Notes: generated by a model from the letters alone, not told the origin. 10,874 bases of DNA from Streptosporangiaceae bacterium (GCA_030045215.1 JASIBJ010000703.1:1-10874); one strand, 5' to 3'; counted from the stretch's first letter, positions 1 to 7,051 are shown. Numbers and translations are program-made.

Positions 1-1029
1 GGGCGCCGACCGGTGCCGTGGACCCGGCTGGCCTGGGTGAGCTGGCGGCAGCGCCGGGTCGCGCTGATCACGGCGGCGACCGTGCTGGCCGCGCTCAGCC
101 TGTATCTGCTGATCATGGGGTTGCGGATCCGCAGTGCTTACGCCGGGGTGATCGGCTGCCACCCGGCGTCCTTGCCGCGCTGCCAGCTCGTCGCGTACGC
201 CTTCAGCCAGAACTACTACGAGAACCTGGGCGCCTCGATGGTCCACGACATCGGGGATCCGCCAGTGATCTCTGGCTTGTTGCTGCTGGTGCCGGTGTTG
301 CTGGGGGTGTTCGCTGGAGCGCCGCTGCTGGCCCGCGAGCTGGAGACCGGGACGTTCCGGTTCGCCTGGACCCAGGGTTGCGGGCGGCTACGCTGCGCGC
401 TTGCCCAGCTGGCGCTGCCGGCGATCACGCTGATCGCGGCTACCGGGGCATTCACGGCGCTGTATTCCTGGTACATGCGGCCGTTCACCGCGCTGGGCCT
501 TGGGAAGAGCGCGATCGAGCCGCCGGAGTTTCCGCTGCACGGCGTCGCCTTCGCCGCCTGGACGCTGGCGGCCTTCGCGATCGGCGCCTTCGCTGGGGTA
601 ACGATTCGGCGCACCGTCCCGGCCCTCGCCGCGTCCCTGGTCTCGTGGGCCGGGCTCGCCCTGGTCACCACAGTGTTCCTGCGCCCGAACTACGAAACGC
701 CGTTGCTTACCCGCGGCGGCGCACCGCACAGTGGCCCGGCCTGGTTGAGTAATAGCTCCTGGGTGCTGAGCAGCTGGACCACCGGGCCGGGCGGCAGGGA
801 GGTAAGCTCAGCGACGCTCAACAGCCTGGTACCGCCTGGCATCCAGAACTCGGCGCAGCCCAGCGCTTTCCCTGACTGGCTGACCCAGCACCATTACACG
901 CAGTGGTGGTCTTATCAGCCGCTGAGCCGGTACGGGCACTTCCAGTTGATCGAGGGCGGCTGGCTGCTAGCGCTCTCGGTGGTTCTGATTGCCGCCACCG
1001 TCTGGATGATCCGGCGCAGGACCTGGTGA
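1..1029 (+). CDS. ABC-2 type transporter permease, possibly 5'-partial
   Basis: Membrane permease of an ABC exporter, expected to pair with a separate ATPase subunit; the substrate is unknown. Numbered from the GTG at 13 it has 338 residues with about six hydrophobic segments, at roughly 16-36, 84-107, 127-152, 176-196, 202-223 and 313-333. The N-terminal 'LAWVSWRQRR' and the 'ARELETGTFRFAWTQG' stretch after segment 2 (107-122) are hallmarks I know from a large actinobacterial family of GntR/ATPase-linked ABC-2 permeases. A long extracytoplasmic stretch lies between segments 5 and 6. The frame stays open to base 1, so the true start may be outside the window; GTG at 13 has no clear ribosome site in the few bases visible. 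The ATPase gene is probably immediately upstream, which is inference. Function class is fairly sure, substrate not at all. Confidence 0.8.
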   Translation, partial: GRRPVPWTRLAWVSWRQRRVALITAATVLAALSLYLLIMGLRIRSAYAGVIGCHPASLPRCQLVAYAFSQNYYENLGASMVHDIGDPPVISGLLLLVPVLLGVFAGAPLLARELETGTFRFAWTQGCGRLRCALAQLALPAITLIAATGAFTALYSWYMRPFTALGLGKSAIEPPEFPLHGVAFAAWTLAAFAIGAFAGVTIRRTVPALAASLVSWAGLALVTTVFLRPNYETPLLTRGGAPHSGPAWLSNSSWVLSSWTTGPGGREVSSATLNSLVPPGIQNSAQPSAFPDWLTQHHYTQWWSYQPLSRYGHFQLIEGGWLLALSVVLIAATVWMIRRRTW

Positions 1030-1173
1030 ACGGCGGAGGGCCGTGCGCTCTGCAGTTCCGCTACATGCCTCTCGAGGAAACGCGCTCACAGCAGATTCCC
1101 CAACCCTGGCCGCCTAGCGCATCCTTAGTGGCGCAGCGCGGATCTCTGCACCGGCGGTGGCCCACAAGCGGCA

Positions 1174-1186
1174 TACGATCCTGGCC
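1174..1186 (+). promoter_or_regulatory. Putative -10 element for a leaderless methyltransferase mRNA
   Basis: TACGAT at 1174-1179 fits the actinobacterial -10 pattern TANNNT. It is followed by 7 nt and then the ATG at 1187, which is the spacing expected when transcription begins at or next to the start codon. No Shine-Dalgarno sequence precedes this ATG, consistent with a leaderless transcript. No convincing -35 hexamer was found at 17-19 bp upstream. Confidence 0.4.
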
Positions 1187-2006
1187 ATGCCAGGCGTCGA
1201 TGCCAGCCGGATCGTGACCGATCACAGCTACCTCACCACAGTCCAGTACCGGGACGACTCGAACCTGGCAGCCCGACAGTCGATCTACATCTACCAGCAG
1301 CCGCAGATTGACCTGATCGCGACCGTGCTCGACCTCGCCGCGCTCACAGGCCACGAGACGGTCACCGACATCGGCTGCGGCAACGGCAAATACCTGACCG
1401 CACTGGGCCAGCGCGGGCATACCGGCCGACTGCTGGGAGCCGACTTGTCGCCCGGCATGCTCGCGATCACTCGCACCGCTGCACCGCGAGCCGCTGTTGC
1501 GGTCGCCGACGCAGAGCGGCTTCCGCTGGCAGACGACGTCGCAGACGTCACCCTGGCCCCGCACATGCTGTATCACGTACCGGACCGAGCCGCCGCGGTA
1601 GCGGAGTTCCGCCGGGTCACCCGACCGGGCGGAAAGGTGCTCGTGGTGCTCAACGGCACCGATCACGTCCAGGAACTTGGCGACCTCGCCGATGAGACTG
1701 CCGCTGCTCTCGGCCTGCCCGATCCTGGCATCCGGGCTGAGTACAAGACCCACGTGTCGATGACCCTCGACGTTGGCCAGCTCCTGATGGAGCGGGTCTT
1801 CGACACGGTTGAGCGCCACGACTTTCTCGGCCCAGCTGGTGCTGCCGTCGGCCGAGCCGGTGGCGCGTTACGTCGGCAGCATGCGTGCGACCCAGGCGAT
1901 GCCCGACCCGGCCGCGTTCACGGCGGCTGCTGTGGCCAGGATCCCGTTCGGCCCGGATGGCACGTTCCGTGTGACGACCCATTCCGGCCTCCTGATCTGC
2001 TACTGA
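1187..2006 (+). pseudogene. Class I SAM-dependent methyltransferase, frameshifted near the 3' end
   Basis: A UbiE/Methyltransf_11-like small-molecule methyltransferase with no identifiable substrate. From ATG 1187 the residues show motif I DIGCGNG (61-67), GADLSPGM (84-91) with the acidic SAM-ribose residue, ADAERLPLAD (107-116), HMLYHVPD (126-133) and RVTRPGGKVLV (143-153). After VERHDF (about 1825) the first frame turns into Arg/Gly-rich sequence with no family character and runs on to 2119. The next frame (+1) continues sensibly with AQLVLPSAEPVARYVGSM and stops at 2006. Removing one T from the TTT at 1823-1825 rejoins the two into a 272-residue protein of normal family length. An upstream GTG at 1157 is possible, but the -10 geometry favours 1187. 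The catalytic core is intact and only the last ~59 residues are displaced, so this is either a recent mutation or a sequencing error. Confidence 0.75.
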
Positions 2007-2260
2007 CCAACGAGGTCACGCGCGGCCGCGGATCGGGGTCAGAGTGGAAGGGCTGGGCGAACTCCTGGTCCCGGCGTCCGCGCCAGCGTGAGCATGCCGA
2101 GTGCAAAGGCCGCCACTGAGGGCCTCGCCCGAACTCGTGTTCAGCAGGATGTGCGGTTCCTCGCCCATCGGCGTGCGATGAGGCAACCGCAGGTGTGCTG
2201 GGTTCCGGATCGTTGCGGCCGTGTCGACGGCCGAGCGGCTGTGCCGTGGCCGCGGTGCGG
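2007..2260. other. Convergent intergenic region
   Basis: This stretch lies between the methyltransferase (+) and the G1-like gene (-), which point towards each other. No open frame here has start, ribosome-site and family support. The only structure I see is the hairpin at 2216-2233. Confidence 0.5.
2216..2233 (-). terminator. Candidate hairpin terminator of the G1-like gene
   Basis: A perfect 7-bp stem, CGGCCGT at 2216-2222 and ACGGCCG at 2227-2233, closes a GTCG tetraloop. It lies 27 bp beyond the stop codon of the minus-strand gene and would also face the convergent methyltransferase transcript. There is no T-tract, which is common for actinobacterial terminators, so this is only a candidate. 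Confidence 0.35.
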
Positions 2261-3016
2261 CTAGGAGTGCTTGAAGTACGCGGGAAAGTCCGTGCCCGCC
2301 GAGGACAAGGGCCCGGTCGATATCTGAACAGTGTCGAGAACTGTGCGCTGGTACTTGACTGGGTGCCAGCGACCCAAAGCCTTCCCGTTGACGGAACATC
2401 TGGTAAACACGAGCTCACCGAAGTCGGGCACGCCGAGTTGATCCAGGTGCGGCGGAACCCAGATGCTGTCCCCGAGGAATGCGCGTGTCGGGTGCGCGCC
2501 CGCGCCAGTCCGCTTTCTTGTGACGCGAGCGCTCAGGTCGGTGACCGTGACCGTGGTGCGCTTCGCGGTCACCACCGTTTCTAGCTCGATGAGGTTGCCA
2601 GCGTGCAGGGACGTCGTGGTGAAGTTGATCTGCTTCCCGTTAATGACCATCGCGGGAAAGTACACGGCCTTGCCGTTGCGGCATCCGACGAACGCGAAGG
2701 CGGACGAGTAGCTCACGCCGAGGCCGACATCGAGCCCTGCAACGGGAGTGATCCCGGTATACGCCGACGTGCAGCGCAGTCTCGGCACCTTGAAACGCGC
2801 GACCGCGGAGGCGGCCGATGTCGAGGGCACGGGAGTCTGATAGCCAGCGAACGCCGACGAGTTGATCACAGACGGCATGCTGGCCTGTGCTTCGGAGGCT
2901 CTCCTGCTCTGGTCCCTCGCCGCCGCCAGCGCTGGCGCGACCAGGCCCAGCAGAGTCGCTATCGCGGCCACTCCGACGATGGCCGTGATCGCTGACTTAC
3001 GAAACCTTGCTGGCAT
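2261..3016 (-). CDS. Secreted G1 (eqolisin)-like beta-sandwich protein, probably non-catalytic
   Basis: 251-residue exported protein. The ATG at 3016 is chosen because GAGGGA sits about 8 nt upstream and it opens directly into a Sec signal peptide: basic MPARFRK, a hydrophobic core, then LVAPALAAA. The open frame extends further upstream to 3166 but without signal or ribosome site. The mature part has the order seen in actinobacterial G1/A4-type proteins: an AGY element near the N-terminus, 'ARFKVP', a 'VGCRNGK..Y.A' segment, 'HAGNLIELE', then 'LGDSIWVPP' followed by 'GVPDFGELVF' and 'SVNGKALG'. In active eqolisins the W-V-G/EQ-G-T segment and the A-E-W-I-V-E segment supply Gln and Glu; here the matching positions read as non-catalytic residues. 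Likely an extracellular binding or structural protein. The fold call is from remembered family patterns, so moderately sure. Confidence 0.6.
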   Translation of the reverse strand: MPARFRKSAITAIVGVAAIATLLGLVAPALAAARDQSRRASEAQASMPSVINSSAFAGYQTPVPSTSAASAVARFKVPRLRCTSAYTGITPVAGLDVGLGVSYSSAFAFVGCRNGKAVYFPAMVINGKQINFTTTSLHAGNLIELETVVTAKRTTVTVTDLSARVTRKRTGAGAHPTRAFLGDSIWVPPHLDQLGVPDFGELVFTRCSVNGKALGRWHPVKYQRTVLDTVQISTGPLSSAGTDFPAYFKHS

Positions 3017-3083
3017 CGTGGATTCCCTCGGGGAGCCGCCGCGTACGAAATAGCCCTGATGCGCTGATCGAGGCATGCGCGTT

Positions 3084-3096
3084 TTGACCCTGTCAA
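3084..3096. promoter_or_regulatory. TTGAC-N3-GTCAA inverted repeat
   Basis: Perfect 5-bp arms TTGAC (3084-3088) and GTCAA (3092-3096) with a 3-nt centre, upstream of the G1-like gene on the minus strand. Read on that strand the outer arm gives TTGACA, an ideal -35 hexamer, but no good -10 was found 17-19 bp downstream. It may be a regulator site or a chance promoter fragment. Confidence 0.3.
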
Positions 3097-3106
3097 GGAG
3101 ATTCGC

Positions 3107-3142
3107 ATGATCGATGCGCACGTGCTTGCGCCAGATCGCTAA
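3107..3142 (+). CDS. 11-codon ORF with ideal ribosome-binding site
   Basis: AAGGAG at 3095-3100 is followed by 6 nt and ATG at 3107, giving the 11-residue peptide MIDAHVLAPDR and TAA at 3140-3142. The spacing and ribosome site are the best on the plus strand in this area. Nothing follows it in the same direction, because the GNAT gene converges and overlaps the last bases, so a leader-peptide role has no target. MIDAH is a common opening of amidohydrolase-type proteins, so it may be the stump of a deleted gene. It may also be chance. Confidence 0.2.
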   Translation: MIDAHVLAPDR

Positions 3143-3744
3143 GGCCGGCCGCGGTGACCATCCCATTCGTGCGCGAGCATCGACATCATCGTTACGTCGA
3201 TCCGCTGGTCGCCCCAGCGGTGTTCCTGGCGGAGCACGCCCTCGGTGACGAAGCCCAGCTTGTCGTAGACATGCTGAGCGCGCGGGTTGAAATTAAGCAC
3301 GGTCAGGGAAATCCGGTGCAGGCCCAGTTGCTCGAAGCCGTAACCCAGGAACAGCCTGATCGCTTCGGTGCCAAGGCCCCGGTCCCGTCCGCGCGGGCCG
3401 ATGATCGACCTGAAGTTGCAGCTGCGGTTCGGCTCGCTCCATTCGTTGAACACGACCTCGCCCACGCACACACCGCGGGAATTGTCCACGAGGGCTAGGT
3501 CAAGCCGGTCGGCCTGATCGTTTCTCGTGCTGTACCAGGCCCGGAACCTGAACTCGGCCGCCTCATCCCACTCGGGCATTTCGCCAGGGTCGTGAACGCT
3601 TCCGGTCAGCCTGAGAGCCTCGGGGTCTTCCAGCATCTCGCGGAGCGCGGGCGCATCCTGCTCGATATTGAAGGGACGCAGCAAGACGTTCGTGCCGGTA
3701 AGGGTTGGCTTGACGGCAAAACTGGCCGTTGGATGGTCGATCAC
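3139..3744 (-). CDS. GNAT-family N-acetyltransferase (RimJ/RimL type)
   Basis: Transfers acetyl from acetyl-CoA to an amine; this subgroup includes ribosomal-protein N-terminal acetyltransferases and many small-molecule or resistance enzymes, so the substrate is open. The 201-residue length is normal. The N-terminus 'LTGTNVLLRPF' (15-25) is the usual first strand, 'VCVGEVVFNEW' (92-102) the core strand, and 'RGRDRGLGTEAIRLFL' (118-133) is motif A with the RxxGxG acetyl-CoA pyrophosphate loop. 'LTVLNFNPRAQHVYDKLGFVTEG' spans 147-169, with the conserved N, A and Y/LGF. The start is GTG at 3744, with CATAAT 7 nt before it, suggesting a leaderless mRNA. The gene lies 142 bp downstream of the MurJ-like gene on the same strand but probably has its own promoter. 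Confidence 0.88.
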   Translation of the reverse strand: MIDHPTASFAVKPTLTGTNVLLRPFNIEQDAPALREMLEDPEALRLTGSVHDPGEMPEWDEAAEFRFRAWYSTRNDQADRLDLALVDNSRGVCVGEVVFNEWSEPNRSCNFRSIIGPRGRDRGLGTEAIRLFLGYGFEQLGLHRISLTVLNFNPRAQHVYDKLGFVTEGVLRQEHRWGDQRIDVTMMSMLAHEWDGHRGRP

Positions 3745-3773
3745 CCGCAGGATTATGCCAACGTTCTATTATG
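3745..3773 (-). promoter_or_regulatory. AT-rich promoter with two CATAAT boxes before the GNAT gene
   Basis: On the minus strand CATAAT occurs at 3757-3752 and again at 3773-3768, 16 bp apart, in the most AT-rich patch nearby. The proximal box is 7 nt from the GTG start, which is leaderless spacing. No convincing -35 hexamer is visible. Confidence 0.45.
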
Positions 3774-3886
3774 GGCGCATATGGATTTTTCGGGCAATCG
3801 ATCCGAACCAGCGGCCGTCCGCATTTCGCCCGCCACCCCGGCGCCCTGATCGCCCAACGCGACTGTGGCGAATCGAGCCTCGCTGG

Positions 3887-4321
3887 CTATTCGGCCGTGT
3901 ACAGGCTGCTCACGTCATCAGCTCCGGGTGACGCGACGCCGGGCCTGGTAACCAGAATGGGCTCGGCAATCGCGACGTCCTCCCCAATCCCGGCAGCTAG
4001 CTGCGGGTTCCTCTGTTCCGTCCGCTGTGCTCTCCTTTCGAGCCGCCGCTTGCCTGCCACGTGCGCGCCAGATCTGACGAGATGCCAGACCAGCGGGGTG
4101 CCTTCCACGCCTGCCAGAAGGAAGACGAGGGAGATCAGCAAGAGCACTACAGTTCCTGCCTGATTCGACGAAGCAAAGACGGCGTATCCTCCAGCGCCGC
4201 CCGCGATCGCGCCGATCGCGAACGCGATCCGGCGCTCACCAACAGTTAGCAGACCAGTGCGGCGCTGGCCGTCGTCGGCGTGTTCATGCTCTCTGTGTTC
4301 TGCGAAGTTCATTGCCACCAT
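3887..4321 (-). other. Appended two-helix region of the MurJ-like gene, possible internal start
   Basis: From residue 593 (ATG at 4321, with another ATG at 4312) the frame encodes a 144-residue unit. It has a His/Glu-rich start 'NFAEHREHEH', two hydrophobic helices separated by a short polar turn, and an Arg-rich tail. GGGGA lies a few bases before ATG 4321. It reads like a small standalone membrane protein joined in frame to the flippase. Whether it is translated alone cannot be told from sequence. Confidence 0.3.
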
Positions 4322-6097
4322 CCGTCCCCGACTTTGTATCCACGACTGTTCAGCGCTGCGCTGACGCACAACGTCGATCAGTCCGCTGAGGTAACCAGGC
4401 TCGCGCGGCCGGTCGCCGGGCTGCCCACGCGGGCGCAGCCCGGCGGCTATCGGTAGCCGCGCCAAGATCACGCGAAGATCGCGGCCGCCCAAGCAGATGG
4501 CGATCGCGCCGAAGATGAGGCAACTACAGCCAGCCGCCAGCGCGCCGCCGCCCACCGCGGTCAGCTTGCCGTGCACTGGCAGCGCCAGGCTGACAGCAAA
4601 CCCGACCAGCCCGGCGCCCGCACCAGCTACCGCCCCGGCGAGCGCCGCGCGGCTCACGCCCTGTACCGACGCCGGGCCGATGACTCGTCGGGTAACGATC
4701 ACGAACGGAATGGCTACGACGGTCACGCCCACGGTCTGGCCCATTGCCAGTGCGGCGACGACCAGGCGGGCCGGCACTATCTCGGTCAGAATCACCTGCG
4801 CGACCAAGCCCACGAGAATGCTTGCGGCCACAGCGACGGCGGCAATCTTGAGCCGCCCCACGGCAAGCATTGCCCGGGACAGGTTCACGTTGACCGCGGT
4901 GCCGACCAGGCCAGGGGCGTAGCACACCAACCCCAGGGCCAGCTCCGACACCTGACTCGGCTGGCTGGCCAAAACGTGGGCGGCAGGCACGGCGACCGCG
5001 GCGATCAGCGCTGCACCAAGACATGAGACCAGCACCACCGCCCTGGTCGATCCCGCACAGGTGCGGTCGAACACGGGCCCGTCTCGGGCAGCCAGCACCG
5101 GGAACGCGCTGATCGAGATCGACAGGGCTAGCGCAGCGTTCAAGGTGGAGAACACCTGTGAGCCATAGCCGACCAGCACCAACGCGCCGGTTGCGCCGCG
5201 TCCGTTGGCAAGGGCGATCCCGACGACTGCAGCAATCTCAGTCGCGACCATCTCGATGACGCCCACGAGGGCGAGGCCGCCTGCGCGACCGCCAACGCCC
5301 GCAGGCAACCGGAGAGCCGGACGCAGCCTGAGGCCTAGCCGCAGGCTGGGCACGAGCGCGACAAGCACCATGGCGGCGACGCCGAGTGTCGCTCCCGCAG
5401 ACAGCACGAGCTGCGCGAGCGCAGGCACCCTGCCCAGCGGTGCTCCTCTCGCGAGCAAGGAGAAGCCAATGCAGGAGGCAATCACCACCAGGCTGTTGAC
5501 CAACGGCGCCAGCGCATACGCCGCGAACCGGCGGTATGCCTGGAGCAGACCGAAAAGTACGACGGTCAGTCCGAAGAGGAGCGCCTGCGGCGCGAATATG
5601 CGCAACATGCTGGCCGTGGTGGCAACGACGTCCGCGTGGACGCAGTCCGCGTGAGCATTGGCCGGGTTGAGCAATGCGGCGATCGGCCCGGCGGTCGCGA
5701 CGATGGCTACGGTCAGCGGGACGAGTATCAGCAAGCACCACGTCAGCAGGGTGGAGGTGATTCGGCTGACCTGTTCCCGGTCCACACGATCAGCGACAGA
5801 CCGCTCGGCGTGGCGCGCCAGTAGCGGAACCATGACGCTGGAGAGCGCGCCGCCGAGCACCAGTTCGTAGATCAGGTTCGGAACCTGGTTCGCGGTTACA
5901 TAGGCGGTACCGAGACAGGTTGCGCCTACTGTCTGCGAGAAGGTCAGCGTGCGGACCAAACCGACCGCACGCGAGCCGATCGTGATAATCGCGATGATGC
6001 CAGCCCCGCGAGCGATGCCGACGGCGTAGGACCGGCCGACATCCGGCTGCGATGGCGCCCTCCTAGCGCGCGCCATCGGCCACGCTCGCGTGCTCAA
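3887..6097 (-). CDS. MurJ/MviN-family lipid II flippase-like protein with C-terminal extension
   Basis: Multi-pass membrane protein of the MOP superfamily; MurJ moves lipid-linked peptidoglycan precursor across the cytoplasmic membrane. 736 residues from TTG 6097. Residues 30-550 form the MurJ-like core with about 13-14 hydrophobic segments. The N-terminal signature 'GSRAVGLVRT' (41-50) and 'VPNLIYELVLGGALSSVMVPLL' (72-93) are very close to actinobacterial MurJ homologues. The family is normally about 510-560 residues, plus a pseudokinase region in mycobacteria. Here residues 551-736 are a charged linker, two further membrane segments (about 631-650 and 655-672) and a charged tail with no recognised domain. 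TTG 6097 has no well-spaced ribosome site and follows a GATAAT box by 2 nt; ATG at 6076 (residue 8) is an equally good start. It may be one of several MurJ paralogues rather than the essential one. Confidence 0.82.
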   Translation of the reverse strand: MSTRAWPMARARRAPSQPDVGRSYAVGIARGAGIIAIITIGSRAVGLVRTLTFSQTVGATCLGTAYVTANQVPNLIYELVLGGALSSVMVPLLARHAERSVADRVDREQVSRITSTLLTWCLLILVPLTVAIVATAGPIAALLNPANAHADCVHADVVATTASMLRIFAPQALLFGLTVVLFGLLQAYRRFAAYALAPLVNSLVVIASCIGFSLLARGAPLGRVPALAQLVLSAGATLGVAAMVLVALVPSLRLGLRLRPALRLPAGVGGRAGGLALVGVIEMVATEIAAVVGIALANGRGATGALVLVGYGSQVFSTLNAALALSISISAFPVLAARDGPVFDRTCAGSTRAVVLVSCLGAALIAAVAVPAAHVLASQPSQVSELALGLVCYAPGLVGTAVNVNLSRAMLAVGRLKIAAVAVAASILVGLVAQVILTEIVPARLVVAALAMGQTVGVTVVAIPFVIVTRRVIGPASVQGVSRAALAGAVAGAGAGLVGFAVSLALPVHGKLTAVGGGALAAGCSCLIFGAIAICLGGRDLRVILARLPIAAGLRPRGQPGDRPREPGYLSGLIDVVRQRSAEQSWIQSRGRMVAMNFAEHREHEHADDGQRRTGLLTVGERRIAFAIGAIAGGAGGYAVFASSNQAGTVVLLLISLVFLLAGVEGTPLVWHLVRSGAHVAGKRRLERRAQRTEQRNPQLAAGIGEDVAIAEPILVTRPGVASPGADDVSSLYTAE

Positions 6098-6485
6098 GCA
6101 TTATCCGAACTCCGCCGCTTCAGGGACAGCGATGCCCGCCGACCAGGGGACTGTCGAACCTGGAGGACAGCCGTATTACGGTAACGCCCGCTTCTGTCGG
6201 TAAAGGAGGTAACAACCAAACTGGCGACTGCTATTCGAGGCTATTTCGACTGATTCGGACTCGCGGACGAGCATGGCTCCCGCCGGTGAATCTCATCGCT
6301 CGGGGACCGTGAGCTGCGCATCTGGATGTCCGCGAGCGACCGTGGTTGCCCGCCGTTCACCGGGGTCGAATGGCACGGCGATCTTGTAATTACCGCCGCT
6401 GACTCCCCGCCCCCGACTCTGCCCCCGCCTAGGGCTGCGCGTTCGCAAGATCGTCCTGGCGTCGGTGATGGATCTTGATTGTTCA
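6098..6485. other. Intergenic region between MurJ-like gene and gene remnant
   Basis: About 390 bp without a supportable gene. A GATAAT hexamer on the minus strand (6105-6100) could be the -10 of the MurJ-like gene. An 11-bp palindrome CCGTAtTACGG lies at 6171-6181, CGGTAA occurs twice (6179-6184 and 6198-6203), and a near-perfect ribosome-binding site is at 6202-6210. Minus-strand open frames here have no family features. Confidence 0.45.
6202..6210 (+). promoter_or_regulatory. Near-perfect Shine-Dalgarno sequence without a standard start codon
   Basis: AAAGGAGGT matches the anti-Shine-Dalgarno core over nine bases. No ATG, GTG or TTG lies within the next 15 bases. The only candidate is CTG at 6221, which would give a 10-residue peptide ending at TGA 6251-6253. 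It may mark the lost start of a gene or be chance. Confidence 0.3.
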
Positions 6486-6489
6486 ATGA

Positions 6490-6909
6490 GTGACGACTTT
6501 GTCCGGCGTCGGGGACGAGGCCATGTCGCCCTACACTCCATGTACCTCCCGCCACTGCCCTCGCCTGGGCCATCCACGGCGGGACCAACAGCACGCCAGA
6601 CCCGACGGAGCTGCTGTCCATCAAGCCTCCCGCGGGCAGCTATGTCGTGACCGCCACTGGCACGCTGGAGTACGCCCATGCGAGCGGGGGTTGTGGGCTT
6701 CGAATGCTGGGTGAGACGGGGCTCGGGCAGGGACAAGAATTCTGCCAATGCGCCGACGAGGTCGTACGAGCACCTCTCCTTGAATGTGGCCGTTACCGTT
6801 AAGTCGACGAGCACGGTGAGGCTTTTCTGTGATGGCTTCGCCAAGCAACACGCTTGCCAACGTGAGCACTCTCAATACGATCCGGGTCGGGCCGCTGACG
6901 CTTCACTGA
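6490..6909 (+). pseudogene. Frameshifted remnant of a secreted-type beta-sandwich protein
   Basis: Four consecutive pieces in shifting frames add up to one protein of about 138 residues. Piece 1 (GTG 6490 to about 6538) reads MTTLSGVGDEAMSPYT. Piece 2 (about 6540-6689) contains PATALAWAIHGG and SIKPPAGSYVVTATGTLEYA. Piece 3 (about 6691-6845) contains VGFECWV, then SYEHLSLNVAVTVKSTSTVR and LFCDGFA. Piece 4 (6847-6909) is NTLANVSTLNTIRVGPLTLH and stop. This order (PAGSYVVTA, C-x-V, a 'VAVT..STSTV...C' strand pair, then T-x-I-x-V-G-x-L-T) is a C-terminal or standalone domain I recognise from many uncharacterised actinobacterial exported proteins. Every shift is +1. Dropping one C at 6538-6539, one G of the GGGGG at 6686-6690 and one A of the AA at 6843-6844 restores a single frame. 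No signal peptide is evident. Confidence 0.6.
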
Positions 6910-7004
6910 TCTATACGGCGGCGCAGCTGGACAGGCTGACAGCCACTGGCAAGCCCTTCGGGCCGCAGTCCACGCCGGCGGCAGATCTTTGCCCACCCCG
7001 GTGT

Positions 7005-7039
7005 TCCGCCCTGCCGGGTAGCGACACCGGCAGGGCGGA
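7005..7039 (-). terminator. Strong hairpin terminator after the lectin gene
   Basis: CCGCCCTGCCGG at 7006-7017 and CCGGCAGGGCGG at 7027-7038 form a perfect 12-bp stem, extended to 13 by T7005-A7039, around a 9-nt loop. It begins 12 bp past the TAA of the lectin gene on the minus strand. No T-tract follows, as is usual for stable GC-rich actinobacterial terminators. It can also stop transcription arriving from the left. Confidence 0.75.
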
Positions 7040-7051
7040 GCGGGCTGGGTA

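Noticed and set aside
1061..1819. 252-residue minus-strand open frame over the methyltransferase
   Set aside because: Antisense shadow: no family motifs, and the plus strand carries clear SAM-binding motifs over the same bases.
2016..2399. Minus-strand open frames between the convergent genes
   Set aside because: They overlap the G1-like gene in a different frame and have no start signals or known domain.
4524..5741. Long Arg/Gly-rich minus-strand frames (4524-5024 and 5238-5741) and plus-strand frames inside the MurJ-like gene
   Set aside because: Composition is typical of off-frame reading of high-GC coding DNA; the MurJ-like frame fully explains the region.
6201..6215. Complement of the 16S rRNA 3' end (minus strand ACCTCCTTT)
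   Set aside because: The match is limited to the anti-Shine-Dalgarno core with no flanking rRNA sequence; not an rRNA fragment.
6293..6844. 183-residue minus-strand open frame
   Set aside because: Mostly antisense to the frameshifted plus-strand remnant, whose pieces have recognisable domain sequence; no ribosome site or family features.
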